A stretch of 64,000 nucleotides of DNA from Bryobacterales bacterium (GTDB lineage Bacteria > Acidobacteriota > Terriglobia > Bryobacterales > Bryobacteraceae), in assembly GCA_020846745.1 (NCBI GenBank), contig JADLDI010000152.1, positions 17,646-81,645 of the forward strand. The letters run 5' to 3'. Both the position numbers and the translations under genes were made by a program. The notes under the pieces were generated by a model that saw nothing but the letters and a program-made list of their open reading frames with translations, was not told the origin of the DNA and ran no database searches. Below, piece by piece: positions 6,972 through 16,427 of this stretch. The number at the start of each line of letters is the position of its first letter. Positions within the stretch are counted from its first letter, which is position 1.

Positions 6972-9428
6972 ATGTTTCCTCGCCTTGCTGCCGCCGTCGC
7001 CCTCCCGCTCCTCACTGCATCGCTGTTTGCCCAGCTTCCGCAAGCGTTTCCAGGCGGCTATTCGCTGCCAAACGGCTGGCGCATTACACCGGTCGGCCGC
7101 GCCATTGAAACGCAGGACCTCATACTTAACCTGACCGCCAGCAAAGACGCCAAAATCGTCGTGGCCCAGCACGGCGGGTTCAATCCACATGGCTTACTGG
7201 TTATCGATCAGGCCACGGAAGAACCTGTTCAGCGCATCCCGTTGCACTCGGCTTGGCTTGGTCTGGCGTGGTCCGGCGACGGCTCGAAGCTCTATGTGTC
7301 AGGCGGCAACGCCAGCGGCGCACGCCACACCGCCGATGTCGCGCCTGTTTACACCTTTGCGTACTCCAATGGCCGGCTAAGCGAAAAGCCCGTTGCCGAG
7401 TGGCGCGACTCGCTCGCAGCCAAAGACATTTACTGGTCGGGCCTCGCAATGCATCCAACGAAGAACCTGCTCTACGCCGCCAACCGCGGCGCCGACCCCA
7501 TGCGCGGCCACGTAGCCGTCTTTGACACCATCTCCGGTAAAATCGTGCAGAAGATCGGCGTCGAGATCAGCCCTTACGATCTGCAGTTCAGTGACGACGG
7601 ATCTACCCTGTACGTCAGTAACTGGGGCAGCGCCTCCGTCTCCGTCATCGATGTCGCCACCGGCAAGGTCGCCCAAACCATTCCTACCGGGCTGAACCCC
7701 AACGATCTCGAACTTAGTTCGGATGGCCGCCTCTACGTCTCCAACGGCAATGAGAATTCGGTCACCGTCATCGATACCAAAAAGCGCCAGGCGATCGAAA
7801 CCATCAATGTCGGCCCCACGGCCAGGGCGCCCCAAGGCTCAACGCCCAACGCGCTCGCGCTCGACCGTAAGAACAACATGCTCTTCGTCGCCAACGCGGA
7901 TAACAACTGCATCGCTGTCGTGAATGTCAAAGAGCCCGGTGAAAGCCACGTCCTCGGCTTCATCCCCTCCGGCTGGTATCCGAGCGGTTTGTTACTAACC
8001 GACAAGGTGAAGTTATATGTCGCCAACAGCAAGGGCCTCCAGGCGCATGCCAACCCGATGGGTCCCACCAGCCCGCTACTTAACGGCAAGCCCACAAAAG
8101 ATACGGTTCGCGATATTCAGCGCGGCACGGTCAACATCGTGTCTCTCAAGAACCTCCGCGGTGAACTGAAAGCGTGGACCAGGCAGGTGTACGACAACAT
8201 CCCTTACAAAGACGACTACCTCACCATGGCCCGCGCGCCGAAAGAGCCGAGCGTCATCCCGCAGCAGGTAGGCGCCGGATCGCCCATCAAGCACGTTATT
8301 TATGTCATCAAGGAAAATCGCACTTACGATCAGCTATTCGGCGATATCAAGAAGGCGAACGGCGATCCCCGGCTTACCATCTTTGGCGAGCAGGTGACGC
8401 CCAACCATCACGCCATCGCCGAGCAGTTTGTCCTCTTAGACAACCTCTACTGCGATGGCGAAGTCAGTGTCGATGGCCACTCCTGGTCCAATTCCGCCAT
8501 CGCCACGGACTACAACGAAAAGAACTGGCCCCCGCAGTATGGCGGACATAGCCGCTCCGCTCTCTCCAATGCCTATCGCTCCGCTGGGGGCCACTTATGG
8601 GACCTCGCGGCCAAGAAAGGACTGACTTACCGCAGTTACGGCGAGTATGCCGTCCGTTCGAGCGATGGCACGGCGATGGATGCCGCCCCAGGAGTCGGCG
8701 GGTTACTCAACCACGTCTCTCCCCGGTTCAAAATGCCCGGCATGCGCGATACCGATAACGTGAAGGTCTTCTTTGAGGAACTGGACGATTACGAGAAGAA
8801 CTTCAAATCCTCCGATCCGTTAAAGCGTCTTCCCAACTTCGTGGTCATGAGTCTGCCTGAAGATCACACTGCCGGCACCAGACCCGGCGCCTACACGCCT
8901 CGCGCCATGGTCGCCAATGCCGACTGGGCCGTTGGTCAACTCGTCGATCGGATGACCAAGAGTCCCTATTGGCCCGAGACTGCCATCTTCATGATTGAAG
9001 ACGACGCGCAGAACGGCCCCGATCACGTGGATGCTCGCCGCACGGTGGGTTTGGTCGTCAGCCCGTATACGAAACGCGGCATCGTCGACTCGACTCTTTA
9101 CACCACCTCCTCCATGCTGCGAACCATGGAGTTACTCCTCGGCCTTCCGCCCATGACACAATACGACGCCGCCGCCATGCCCATGTATAACTCATTCGGC
9201 ACAAAACAGGACCTCTCCGGTTACCACGCCCTCGCCCCCAAAATCGACGTGAACGAGAAGAACACCGTCCTCGCCTGGGGCGCTAAGGAATCGATGGAAA
9301 TGAACCTCGACGAGGTCGACGAGGCGCCGATGTTCGCCCTCAACGAGATCATCTGGAAGAGCGTCAAAGGCGCCGATTCGCCCATGCCGCTGCCTATCCA
9401 CCGTTACTGGTTCCAATCCCGCCGCTAA
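6972..9428 (+). CDS. YncE-type beta-propeller fused to a phosphoesterase (PF04185-type) domain
   Basis: 818 residues with a signal peptide (about 1-20). Residues about 35-425 form a seven-bladed YVTN/lactonase-type propeller; recurring blade motifs include LYVSNWGSASVSVIDVATGK near 213-232 and LYVSNGNENSVTVID near 254-268. From about 438 a phosphoesterase/phospholipase-C-like domain begins with KHVIYVIKENRTYDQLFG (Asn449, Thr451 region) and continues to the C-terminus with FMIEDDAQNGPDHVDARR, which carries likely metal ligands. The same two-domain layout is annotated in other bacteria as bifunctional YncE family/alkaline phosphatase family protein. The substrate is unknown. The ATG at 6972 was chosen for the signal peptide. 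Confidence 0.85.
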   Translation: MFPRLAAAVALPLLTASLFAQLPQAFPGGYSLPNGWRITPVGRAIETQDLILNLTASKDAKIVVAQHGGFNPHGLLVIDQATEEPVQRIPLHSAWLGLAWSGDGSKLYVSGGNASGARHTADVAPVYTFAYSNGRLSEKPVAEWRDSLAAKDIYWSGLAMHPTKNLLYAANRGADPMRGHVAVFDTISGKIVQKIGVEISPYDLQFSDDGSTLYVSNWGSASVSVIDVATGKVAQTIPTGLNPNDLELSSDGRLYVSNGNENSVTVIDTKKRQAIETINVGPTARAPQGSTPNALALDRKNNMLFVANADNNCIAVVNVKEPGESHVLGFIPSGWYPSGLLLTDKVKLYVANSKGLQAHANPMGPTSPLLNGKPTKDTVRDIQRGTVNIVSLKNLRGELKAWTRQVYDNIPYKDDYLTMARAPKEPSVIPQQVGAGSPIKHVIYVIKENRTYDQLFGDIKKANGDPRLTIFGEQVTPNHHAIAEQFVLLDNLYCDGEVSVDGHSWSNSAIATDYNEKNWPPQYGGHSRSALSNAYRSAGGHLWDLAAKKGLTYRSYGEYAVRSSDGTAMDAAPGVGGLLNHVSPRFKMPGMRDTDNVKVFFEELDDYEKNFKSSDPLKRLPNFVVMSLPEDHTAGTRPGAYTPRAMVANADWAVGQLVDRMTKSPYWPETAIFMIEDDAQNGPDHVDARRTVGLVVSPYTKRGIVDSTLYTTSSMLRTMELLLGLPPMTQYDAAAMPMYNSFGTKQDLSGYHALAPKIDVNEKNTVLAWGAKESMEMNLDEVDEAPMFALNEIIWKSVKGADSPMPLPIHRYWFQSRR

Positions 9429-9456
9429 GCCTTCAGTTAATCTAGGCAGGCGGCTG

Positions 9457-11016
9457 TCACTTTTCAGGATCCTTCGCGATACGCACCGCGGCTTTCGCCT
9501 CTTCAGTGGTTTCCACCAGCCGCGCCACACGGGCCGGGTCCACACCGCGAACCACAACATTCGCGGTCCGTGTGCCAGTTACCCGGGCCAGTAACTCCGC
9601 CTTCGCCGTCCGGATGCCGCTCAGCGTCGCATCCGCCACGTTGTTCAACCACAACACCGGAGCGTCGCCCGACACCGTAGACGTTCGGAAGTTATCCACC
9701 ACCAGGTCCTTCACATCGTCGAACACCATATTCGACCGCACATCTTCCGCGTCCCAACGGCTCTCCACATCGCTCAGCGCAATCGACTCCGCATGCCGCA
9801 CATAGAACCCGAACCCGGGCAATTCACCGAACATCGTGCCCTCCGGATACTTGGCTTCGTGCTCCGGCACATCCAGCCCCCCGGCAACGCGGTTCCCGCC
9901 GTCCATACCCAATGAAATGCGGCTAAGAGAAATGTTCTTTACCGGATGTCCAGGAATGCCCGTTATAGATGAGGTCATGGCTGACCGCCTCGCCACCACA
10001 TTACTGATTGAAATATTGCGGACTGTTCCCGGCACTGCCTTACTAAGTCCACGCCCGCGATTACCCAATCGGATAAAGATCGGTGCGTTCACCCCCTCCA
10101 TTGTGATGTTCGAGATGACTACGCCGTCGATGTTCGACCCGTCCACCGACTCGAGCGAGATTCCCGATAGCGGCCGGCGCCACCGTCCGCCCGTCTGCTC
10201 GCGCGGAGCCATCGTGACGTTCGTAACTGCGATGTTACTGAAGTCCCCCGACGTTTCCGTCCCGAATTTGAAATTGCTGCACGCCGTCCGTAACACGCAG
10301 TTCGTTACCGTCAGGTACTCCACCGCGCGCTTGTTCTCCATGCCCATCGACGGGCTCGCTTTCGGACAAATCGCATCGTCCCACGCGTCGACATAACTGT
10401 TTGCGATTCGCACATACCGGCACGAATCCGGATCGATCCCATCGGAGTAACCATTCAGCACCGTCACGCCGTCGACGTCCACAAAATCGGATCCCCATAA
10501 GCTGATGGAGTAGTTCGGCGAATTCTGCACCGTGATGTCGCGGATCGTCACGTACTGGCATAGCTTGATCGCGATCGTCTTCGGTCCCCCGCGCTTCGTG
10601 CGATTCCCGTCGACGATTCCCTTCCCTGTTATAGCGATGTGGTGGACGTTCTCCGCCGTAATAAGCGCATACCGGAAATACGTGGTTTCGTTGTCCGACA
10701 CCGATTTGAACGGCAGCGGCTCAAACTTGTCGAAGTCCTCGTTATCCGGGCTGCCCAGCAAAACAGCGCCGCCTTCCAGGTGAAGAGTAACGTTCGTGCG
10801 TAGATGGATCGTCCCGCTGAGGTATCGCCCGGGGCCGGCCTCTACCGTTCCCCCACCCTCGCCGGCGGCGGCGTCAATCGCTTTTTGAATGGCTGCGGTG
10901 TCTTTGGTGACGCCGTCGCCCTTCGCCCCGAAACTCTTCACGTCGAATGTCGCTGCCAGCGCCGCGCAGCTAAAACAGACCGCACAAACAACCGCACAAA
11001 CAGGAGCTTTCCGCAT
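9457..11016 (-). CDS. Secreted glycoside hydrolase family 28-like protein (polygalacturonase superfamily)
   Basis: 519 residues from the ATG at 11016, which begins the signal peptide (MRKAPVCAVVCAVCFSCAALA) and has GGGGGA 6-11 bases upstream; a longer in-frame ORF to 11094 lacks these. FDVKSFGAKGDG at the mature N-terminus and the following GGGTVEAGPGRYLSG are the classic entry to a GH28/pectate-lyase-3 beta-helix. DGIDPDSC and DAWDDAIC supply the conserved acidic residues. The usual GHG histidine motif is not obvious (SNFKFGTETSGDF stands in its place), so activity on homogalacturonan is not assured. It converges on the propeller gene and diverges from the Asp-box gene at 11151. Confidence 0.8.
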   Translation of the reverse strand: MRKAPVCAVVCAVCFSCAALAATFDVKSFGAKGDGVTKDTAAIQKAIDAAAGEGGGTVEAGPGRYLSGTIHLRTNVTLHLEGGAVLLGSPDNEDFDKFEPLPFKSVSDNETTYFRYALITAENVHHIAITGKGIVDGNRTKRGGPKTIAIKLCQYVTIRDITVQNSPNYSISLWGSDFVDVDGVTVLNGYSDGIDPDSCRYVRIANSYVDAWDDAICPKASPSMGMENKRAVEYLTVTNCVLRTACSNFKFGTETSGDFSNIAVTNVTMAPREQTGGRWRRPLSGISLESVDGSNIDGVVISNITMEGVNAPIFIRLGNRGRGLSKAVPGTVRNISISNVVARRSAMTSSITGIPGHPVKNISLSRISLGMDGGNRVAGGLDVPEHEAKYPEGTMFGELPGFGFYVRHAESIALSDVESRWDAEDVRSNMVFDDVKDLVVDNFRTSTVSGDAPVLWLNNVADATLSGIRTAKAELLARVTGTRTANVVVRGVDPARVARLVETTEEAKAAVRIAKDPEK

Positions 11017-11150
11017 AACTGTTCCCCCTTCGTCAAAGCTAACGGTAACATTGCGTTCTCCTTGTGCTTGACATTCTCGCCCATCGAAATACAATTCAGT
11101 AGGTTCACCGGCCGCCTCAGTGACGGTGGTCCGCCCGATTCATTACATCC

Positions 11151-12191
11151 ATGAACACTCTTCTGTTGCCGCTGCTGTTTGCCCTCGCCGGCCAACGCTA
11201 TATCGCGATCGATAACGTCTGTGCCTGGCCCAACCTCAAAATCCTCCCGGACGGCACCCTGGCCGCCATCATCTTCAACCAGCCCAGCCACGCCGCTCAG
11301 CCTGGCCATGTCGAGGTTTGGACCAGCCGCGATAACGGCAAGATGTGGTCGCTAGCCGGCGTCCCCATTCCCCACACGCCCAACGCCACCCGCCACAATC
11401 ATTCCGCCGGTATCGCCCACGACGGATCTCTTGTCGTGCTCGTCTCCGGAATGACGCTCAACCACAAGACCGCCCGCTTACTCCCCGCCGTCGCCGCCCG
11501 TTCCCGCGATAACGGCAAAACCTGGACGCAATCCCATTCCTTCCAACTGCCGGCCGGAATCGACTACATCATCCCGTACGGCGATATCGTCCAACTTCCC
11601 AATAACACCCTCGCTTCGACCTTTTACTACGACAACACCCTCACCGCCGTCACCACTGGACCGCGCCCCCGGCCCGATCGCCGCGACGGCAACACCTACG
11701 TCCTGTTCAGCCGCGACGATGGCCGCACCTGGGGTGACCCCGTTCTTCTCGGCAAAGACAATTACAACGAGACCGCCCTGCTCCGCCTCCGCGCCGACCG
11801 CTGGCTGGCCGCCGCCCGCGCCTACCGCTACGGCCATCTCGACCTCTACACTTCCGCCGACGAGGGCCGCACCTGGAAGCACGACGGTCCCCTCTCCCTC
11901 CCCAGCCAGCACCCCGCCCATCTGTTGAAGCTCAAAGATGGGCGCATCCTCCTCACCTACGGCGTCCGCGAAAAAGGCAACCACGCCATCAACATGCGCC
12001 TCAGCGCCGACGAGGGCAAAACGTGGAGCGCCGCCCGCCCGATCGTCCAACTGGGCGACGGCCGCGATAGTGGTTATCCCTCCACCGTGGAATTACCCGA
12101 CGGCACGTTAGTCACCGCCTACTACTCCGCCGGCATCCCCGAACACCAGCGCTATCACATGGGGATTCTCCGCTGGAATCTGGATCAGTAA
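11151..12191 (+). CDS. Secreted Asp-box (BNR) sialidase-superfamily protein
   Basis: 346 residues with a short N-terminal signal peptide (MNTLLLPLLFALAG). Five Asp boxes are spaced around the propeller: 59-66 SRDNGKMW, 118-125 SRDNGKTW, 187-194 SRDDGRTW, 235-242 SADEGRTW and 285-292 SADEGKTW. It is a different lineage from the cytosolic protein at 2217 and appears exported. The S9 peptidase follows 22 bp downstream. Sialidase activity is a family-level guess. Confidence 0.8.
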   Translation: MNTLLLPLLFALAGQRYIAIDNVCAWPNLKILPDGTLAAIIFNQPSHAAQPGHVEVWTSRDNGKMWSLAGVPIPHTPNATRHNHSAGIAHDGSLVVLVSGMTLNHKTARLLPAVAARSRDNGKTWTQSHSFQLPAGIDYIIPYGDIVQLPNNTLASTFYYDNTLTAVTTGPRPRPDRRDGNTYVLFSRDDGRTWGDPVLLGKDNYNETALLRLRADRWLAAARAYRYGHLDLYTSADEGRTWKHDGPLSLPSQHPAHLLKLKDGRILLTYGVREKGNHAINMRLSADEGKTWSAARPIVQLGDGRDSGYPSTVELPDGTLVTAYYSAGIPEHQRYHMGILRWNLDQ

Positions 12192-12213
12192 CAAACCCCA
12201 ACTTGTAATAAGC

Positions 12214-14064
12214 TTGTCTGTCGTGCGACGCATCATCCCTCTCCTATACCTCCTTCTCTCCACTGTGGGATACTCCCAACAGAAACCGTGGGATATAGAA
12301 GCCATCCGTTCCATCTCCGTCCCCTCCGACCCTCAGATCAGCCCTGACGCTACCTCTTACGCTTACACCTACCAGGGTAAGGTCTTTATTTCCAGCCTTT
12401 TGCGAAACGAACTCCGGTCCCTCGGCCTCGGTTCCCGCCCCCGCTGGTCGCCCGACGGCAAATACCTCGCCTACATCGCCCCCGACGGTCAGGTCCACAC
12501 GTCCGACAACCGCACCCTTACCCGCTCGACGGCTCCTATCTCCAGCTATTTCATCACTTTGCGAAACGAAGTCCTCTTCTCCGCAACCGATCCTGACCCA
12601 AAACCGGACCCTATCGTCATCGGCCACCCCTACCGCTACACCCGCATCTACCGCCAGCCCGTCTCGGGCGACCCCACGCTACTGACGAAACGAACCCAAT
12701 CTGTGGTGAATTTCGCCGTCCACCCCGACGGCTCGAAGATCGCCTATGCGGTCCAGCGCACCCCCCTCCCCCGCGACGCCTTCCACGTCGACCTCTACGA
12801 ACTGGACCTCTCCGCCAACCGCGAAACCCCGCTCGTCACACAACCCGGCCGCGACGCCGACCCCTGTTACTCCCCCGACGGCCGTACCATCGCCTTCCAC
12901 ACCCAAGGCGGCACTTGGAACTACTTCGAAGCCCGCCACGTGGCCCTCATCCCTTCCGGCGGTGGACCCATACGCCTTCTCACTCAGGGCCTCCCCTACG
13001 ACGTCTTCCGTAACGGCAACATCTTCGCCTGGTCGCCCGACTCTAAGGAGATCGTCTACACCGCCGGCCGCGGCGCCAAAGACGTCCTCCTCCGTCAGGA
13101 CATCGCTATCGGCAAGGTCACCGTCATGGCCGAGCGCATCTCCGGAGCCGCCTCCCTCACCCGCGACCTCAAACACGCCCTCTTCCTCAAACTCGGCATC
13201 TCCCGCCCCGCCGAAATCGCCTGGCTCAACCCCGAAGGCGAAAAGCAGGTCACCCATTTCCACGACAGCCTCGCCGCCTACCCGCGCATCCACGCCCAAG
13301 TCATCCAATGGAAGTCTCACGACGGCACTGAAGTCGAGGGCGTCCTCTGGATGCCCATCAACTACAAGCCCCACACCCGATTCCCCCTCCTCGTCGACCT
13401 CCATGGCGGACCCACCGGCGTCACCCTCGACGCCTTCCCCGTGTCCCGCACCTATCCCATCCAAGCCTTCCTCCAGGCCGGGTTCGGCGTCCTTTCCCCC
13501 AACTTCCGCGGGTCCTCCAACTACGGAGCCGCCTTCCGCCTCAAGAACGCGCTCTCCCAAGGCGTCGGCGACTACCAGGACGTCATGTCCGGCGTCGACT
13601 ACCTCATTACCGAAGGCTACGCCGACCCCGACCGCCTCGGTGTCTTCGGCTGGTCATACGGCGGCTACCTCACCGGCGCTGTCATCAGTCAGACAAACCG
13701 CTTCAAAGCCGCCTCAATCGGTGCCCCAGCCACCGATTGGACCACCTACTACGGCCAGTTCGACGGCTCCAAAGAGGTCCTGTGGACCTACTTCGGCGGT
13801 TCCCCCTGGGACGTCCCCGAAAACTACAACCGCCACTCCTATCGCAACCGCCTCAAAAACATCCGCACCCCCACCCTGCTCCAAGTCGGCGCCCTCGACT
13901 ATTTCAACCACAACGCCGATATCTACCAGGCTCTAACCGACAATAACGTCCCAGTGGAGTACGTCCTCTACCCCCGGGAACCCCACGGCTTCACCGAACC
14001 GGCCCACCAAAAGGACCTCATGGAGCGCAACCTTCGCTGGTTCCAGCGCGTGTTGAATCCCTGA
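12214..14064 (+). CDS. Secreted S9 family (DPP-IV/acylaminoacyl-like) serine peptidase
   Basis: 616 residues. An N-terminal signal peptide (RRIIPLLYLLLSTVGYSQ) leads into a PD40/WD40-like propeller (about 25-360; repeated WSPDGKYLAY, YSPDGRTIAF and WSPDSKEIVY). An alpha/beta-hydrolase peptidase domain follows, with GWSYGG (Ser481), Asp562 in GALDYF and His591 in EPHGF as the triad. Such enzymes remove dipeptides or short peptides. The start is uncertain: TTG at 12214 or GTG at 12223 both precede the signal peptide and neither has a clear ribosome binding site. It lies between the Asp-box gene and the lyase-like gene, all in the same direction. Confidence 0.85.
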   Translation: MSVVRRIIPLLYLLLSTVGYSQQKPWDIEAIRSISVPSDPQISPDATSYAYTYQGKVFISSLLRNELRSLGLGSRPRWSPDGKYLAYIAPDGQVHTSDNRTLTRSTAPISSYFITLRNEVLFSATDPDPKPDPIVIGHPYRYTRIYRQPVSGDPTLLTKRTQSVVNFAVHPDGSKIAYAVQRTPLPRDAFHVDLYELDLSANRETPLVTQPGRDADPCYSPDGRTIAFHTQGGTWNYFEARHVALIPSGGGPIRLLTQGLPYDVFRNGNIFAWSPDSKEIVYTAGRGAKDVLLRQDIAIGKVTVMAERISGAASLTRDLKHALFLKLGISRPAEIAWLNPEGEKQVTHFHDSLAAYPRIHAQVIQWKSHDGTEVEGVLWMPINYKPHTRFPLLVDLHGGPTGVTLDAFPVSRTYPIQAFLQAGFGVLSPNFRGSSNYGAAFRLKNALSQGVGDYQDVMSGVDYLITEGYADPDRLGVFGWSYGGYLTGAVISQTNRFKAASIGAPATDWTTYYGQFDGSKEVLWTYFGGSPWDVPENYNRHSYRNRLKNIRTPTLLQVGALDYFNHNADIYQALTDNNVPVEYVLYPREPHGFTEPAHQKDLMERNLRWFQRVLNP

Positions 14065-14112
14065 GCAAGCCCCATGCCTCAGCCCGATCGCATCGGGCAT
14101 AGAATCTCTCTT

Positions 14113-16305
14113 ATGATCTGGTGCGCGCTGGTTCTGGCCGCCGGGCTGCCGCTCGACGTCCCCCTTACGATTCAGGAGACCCTGGGTGTTCGACGCGAGC
14201 AGGAACCGATCACCTTCGGGGTACCGCTCCCCAAGGCGCTGGTGAAAGATGTCACGCGGCTGCGGTTGTTCACGGCCGCCAACCAACCGGTCCCCGCGCA
14301 GTTCCGCGTCGTGAACCGATGGTGGGACGATGGGTCCGCGCAATGGATCCATGCCGACGCGCTGGCGAGCGTCGCCGCCGGCGGAACGGCGGAGTGGCGT
14401 CTGCGCCTGGCCGATACGCCCGCGCCGCCGCCCGCGAGTTTCCTCCAAGTGAGCGATCGGGCGGCGGACGGTATCACCGTCAATACCGGTCCCCTGCAAT
14501 TCACGATGCCGCGGAAGGGAAAGCTGTTTGAGACAGCCAAACTACAGGGGGCCGACATCCTGCTGCGTTCCGACGAACGCATCTATAAGCTTTCGAACGC
14601 TCCGGTTTCCGAGTTACAGGTGGAAGAGCGCACTCCGGCGAAAGTGGTCCTCAAGCGGACCGCGTCTCACGTTTGGGTGAACGGCGAAGATAAAGCGCTC
14701 GACGCTGTCATCCGCGTCATCGCCTATGCCGGCAAACCGTACGTCCGTCTGACCTACAGCTTTGTGAACCGCCAAGGCCGGGAGATGAGCGACTTCGTGC
14801 GGCTCGACGGTTTGTGGCTGCAGGCCAAGCTGACTGGTTCGCCGGACACCACCCGCGTCGAGCAACTGAGCGCCGAGCCACGCCGCAAAGGCTGGTTTGA
14901 AGCGGGTGGCGTCGGCTTCGGCGTGCGCTGGTTCTGGCAGTTGTATCCCAAAGCTTTTGAAGTCACGCCGCAAGGGATTGTTCGCGTGGAGCTGTTCCCG
15001 CAAACCGCTCGTCCGCAGAACATCTATACGGGCGTGGCGAAGACGCACGAACTGCTTCTCTCATTCAACGGTGAGGACCACTGGGCGGAGTTAGAAGAGC
15101 CGCTCCTCGCCACTGCGCCGCCCAAGTGGTACACACGCGAGACGAAAGCGTTCGGCCGCCTTGTCGAGTCATCGCCCGAGACGATCAAGCCCGAACACTG
15201 GCCCCTGGTTCAAAAATACGACCAGTGGCTGGCCGCGTCGCGCGACATGGTGCTCGCCAAACGCGGCCAGGGTTTCGAATTCCAGGGCCGCCGCTACGAC
15301 GAATACGGCATGCTCAACTTCGGCGACGCGATGCATAAGCTGATTCGCGACGACTCCAAGCCCGATTACGGCATCCACTGGGAAACCGAATACTACGATT
15401 TCCCGCATGCGCTGTTCCTGCACTTCTACCGCACCGGCGACCGCAAGTCGCTCCGCACCGCCATCGAAGCCGCCGCTCACTTGGCTGACGTCGATATCTC
15501 GCACCACGAGATACAGTCTGGACATACGGGCGCGGCGCGCACGGGGCCGGGGCTCAACCATTGGACGCGCTACTCGAACGGCGTGTTCGTCTCCTCCGGC
15601 AGTTGGGCTTTCTACAAGAATGAAGGCCTGTTCGACCGCTGGTTGCTAACCGGCGACTTATGGACGCGCGATGTCGCCCGCATGTCAGCCGACTGGGGGA
15701 CTACTTACGACGGCCTGGACCTGCAAAGCAACACACGCTCCATCGGCCACGGGCTGTTCGCCATGATGAAGGCCTATGAGATATTCGGGGACAAGAAATA
15801 TCTGGACCGCGCCAACTGGATCATCGACACCGTCCATGCCTGGCAGGACGGCAATGTCGACCGCTTGAAGCAGCTCAGCCGCCGAATTGTATGGGACCCG
15901 CAGTTCAAAGGCGGCTACAGCCACCAGGCCTGGATGTACGGCATCGCTCTCGAAGCCATGGCGCAAGCGTCGTGGACCTATCGTCGCCCGGAGATGCCCG
16001 CCTATATGAAACGCGCGGCGGATTGGATCTTCCAAAACCCCAAAGAATGGGACCCCGCCAGCCGCAAATTCTTGAACGCTCCTGTACACGGTGTCATGCT
16101 GACGCCTGGTTTGGCCTACATCTCCGAATCGACGGGCGACCCCGAATACGCCAAGGTCGCGTTTGAGAACTTCAAACGCCAGGTAGAGAACGAGCCCCCC
16201 ACCAACCGGCTAAAACTGTTTGCACAGTTGTTCCGCAACTCGCAGCGGTATCTCTGGTACCTGTCGAGCGAAGCGGCAACAGGTCCCGCCAAGCAGTCGC
16301 AATAG
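14113..16305 (+). CDS. Secreted PcRGLX/YetA-like protein (exo-rhamnogalacturonan lyase family)
   Basis: 730 residues from the ATG at 14113, which starts a signal peptide (MIWCALVLAAGLPLDVPL); the ATG at 14074 would bury it. The N-terminal part (about 20-115: EPITFGVPLPKA, VNRWWDDGSAQW) matches the RIFT-barrel-like start of PcRGLX/YetA proteins. The C-terminal half (about 350-720) is an alpha-helical toroid with YGMLNFGD and FPHALFLHFYRTGD. The lipoprotein at 23716 shares this architecture and the YGMLNFGD motif, so the two are paralogues. Characterised relatives release sugars from rhamnogalacturonan I. Its aldolase neighbour downstream would fit rhamnose catabolism. Confidence 0.7.
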   Translation: MIWCALVLAAGLPLDVPLTIQETLGVRREQEPITFGVPLPKALVKDVTRLRLFTAANQPVPAQFRVVNRWWDDGSAQWIHADALASVAAGGTAEWRLRLADTPAPPPASFLQVSDRAADGITVNTGPLQFTMPRKGKLFETAKLQGADILLRSDERIYKLSNAPVSELQVEERTPAKVVLKRTASHVWVNGEDKALDAVIRVIAYAGKPYVRLTYSFVNRQGREMSDFVRLDGLWLQAKLTGSPDTTRVEQLSAEPRRKGWFEAGGVGFGVRWFWQLYPKAFEVTPQGIVRVELFPQTARPQNIYTGVAKTHELLLSFNGEDHWAELEEPLLATAPPKWYTRETKAFGRLVESSPETIKPEHWPLVQKYDQWLAASRDMVLAKRGQGFEFQGRRYDEYGMLNFGDAMHKLIRDDSKPDYGIHWETEYYDFPHALFLHFYRTGDRKSLRTAIEAAAHLADVDISHHEIQSGHTGAARTGPGLNHWTRYSNGVFVSSGSWAFYKNEGLFDRWLLTGDLWTRDVARMSADWGTTYDGLDLQSNTRSIGHGLFAMMKAYEIFGDKKYLDRANWIIDTVHAWQDGNVDRLKQLSRRIVWDPQFKGGYSHQAWMYGIALEAMAQASWTYRRPEMPAYMKRAADWIFQNPKEWDPASRKFLNAPVHGVMLTPGLAYISESTGDPEYAKVAFENFKRQVENEPPTNRLKLFAQLFRNSQRYLWYLSSEAATGPAKQSQ

Positions 16306-16320
16306 CTCGCTGCTTCTTCT

Positions 16321-16350
16321 TTGACGGTTCTGCCCTCAATCGGGTATATT
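16321..16350 (+). promoter_or_regulatory. Candidate sigma-70 promoter for the aldolase gene
   Basis: TTGACG at 16321-16326 and TATATT at 16345-16350 are separated by 18 bp. This would give a transcript start near 16357 and a leader of about 70 bases before the aldolase ATG at 16428. Confidence 0.5.
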
Positions 16351-16427
16351 GCTGTGAGTCCTGGTGCGTCGTCGCGCAGGATTTCATACTGGGATTTCCC
16401 CCTCAAAGAGATTAAGGAGCAAACGAT

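Noticed and set aside
12746..13936. Plus-strand open frame of nearly 400 codons inside the S9 peptidase gene
   Set aside because: Ser/Pro/Thr-rich translation with no domain pattern; the main frame holds a complete catalytic triad.
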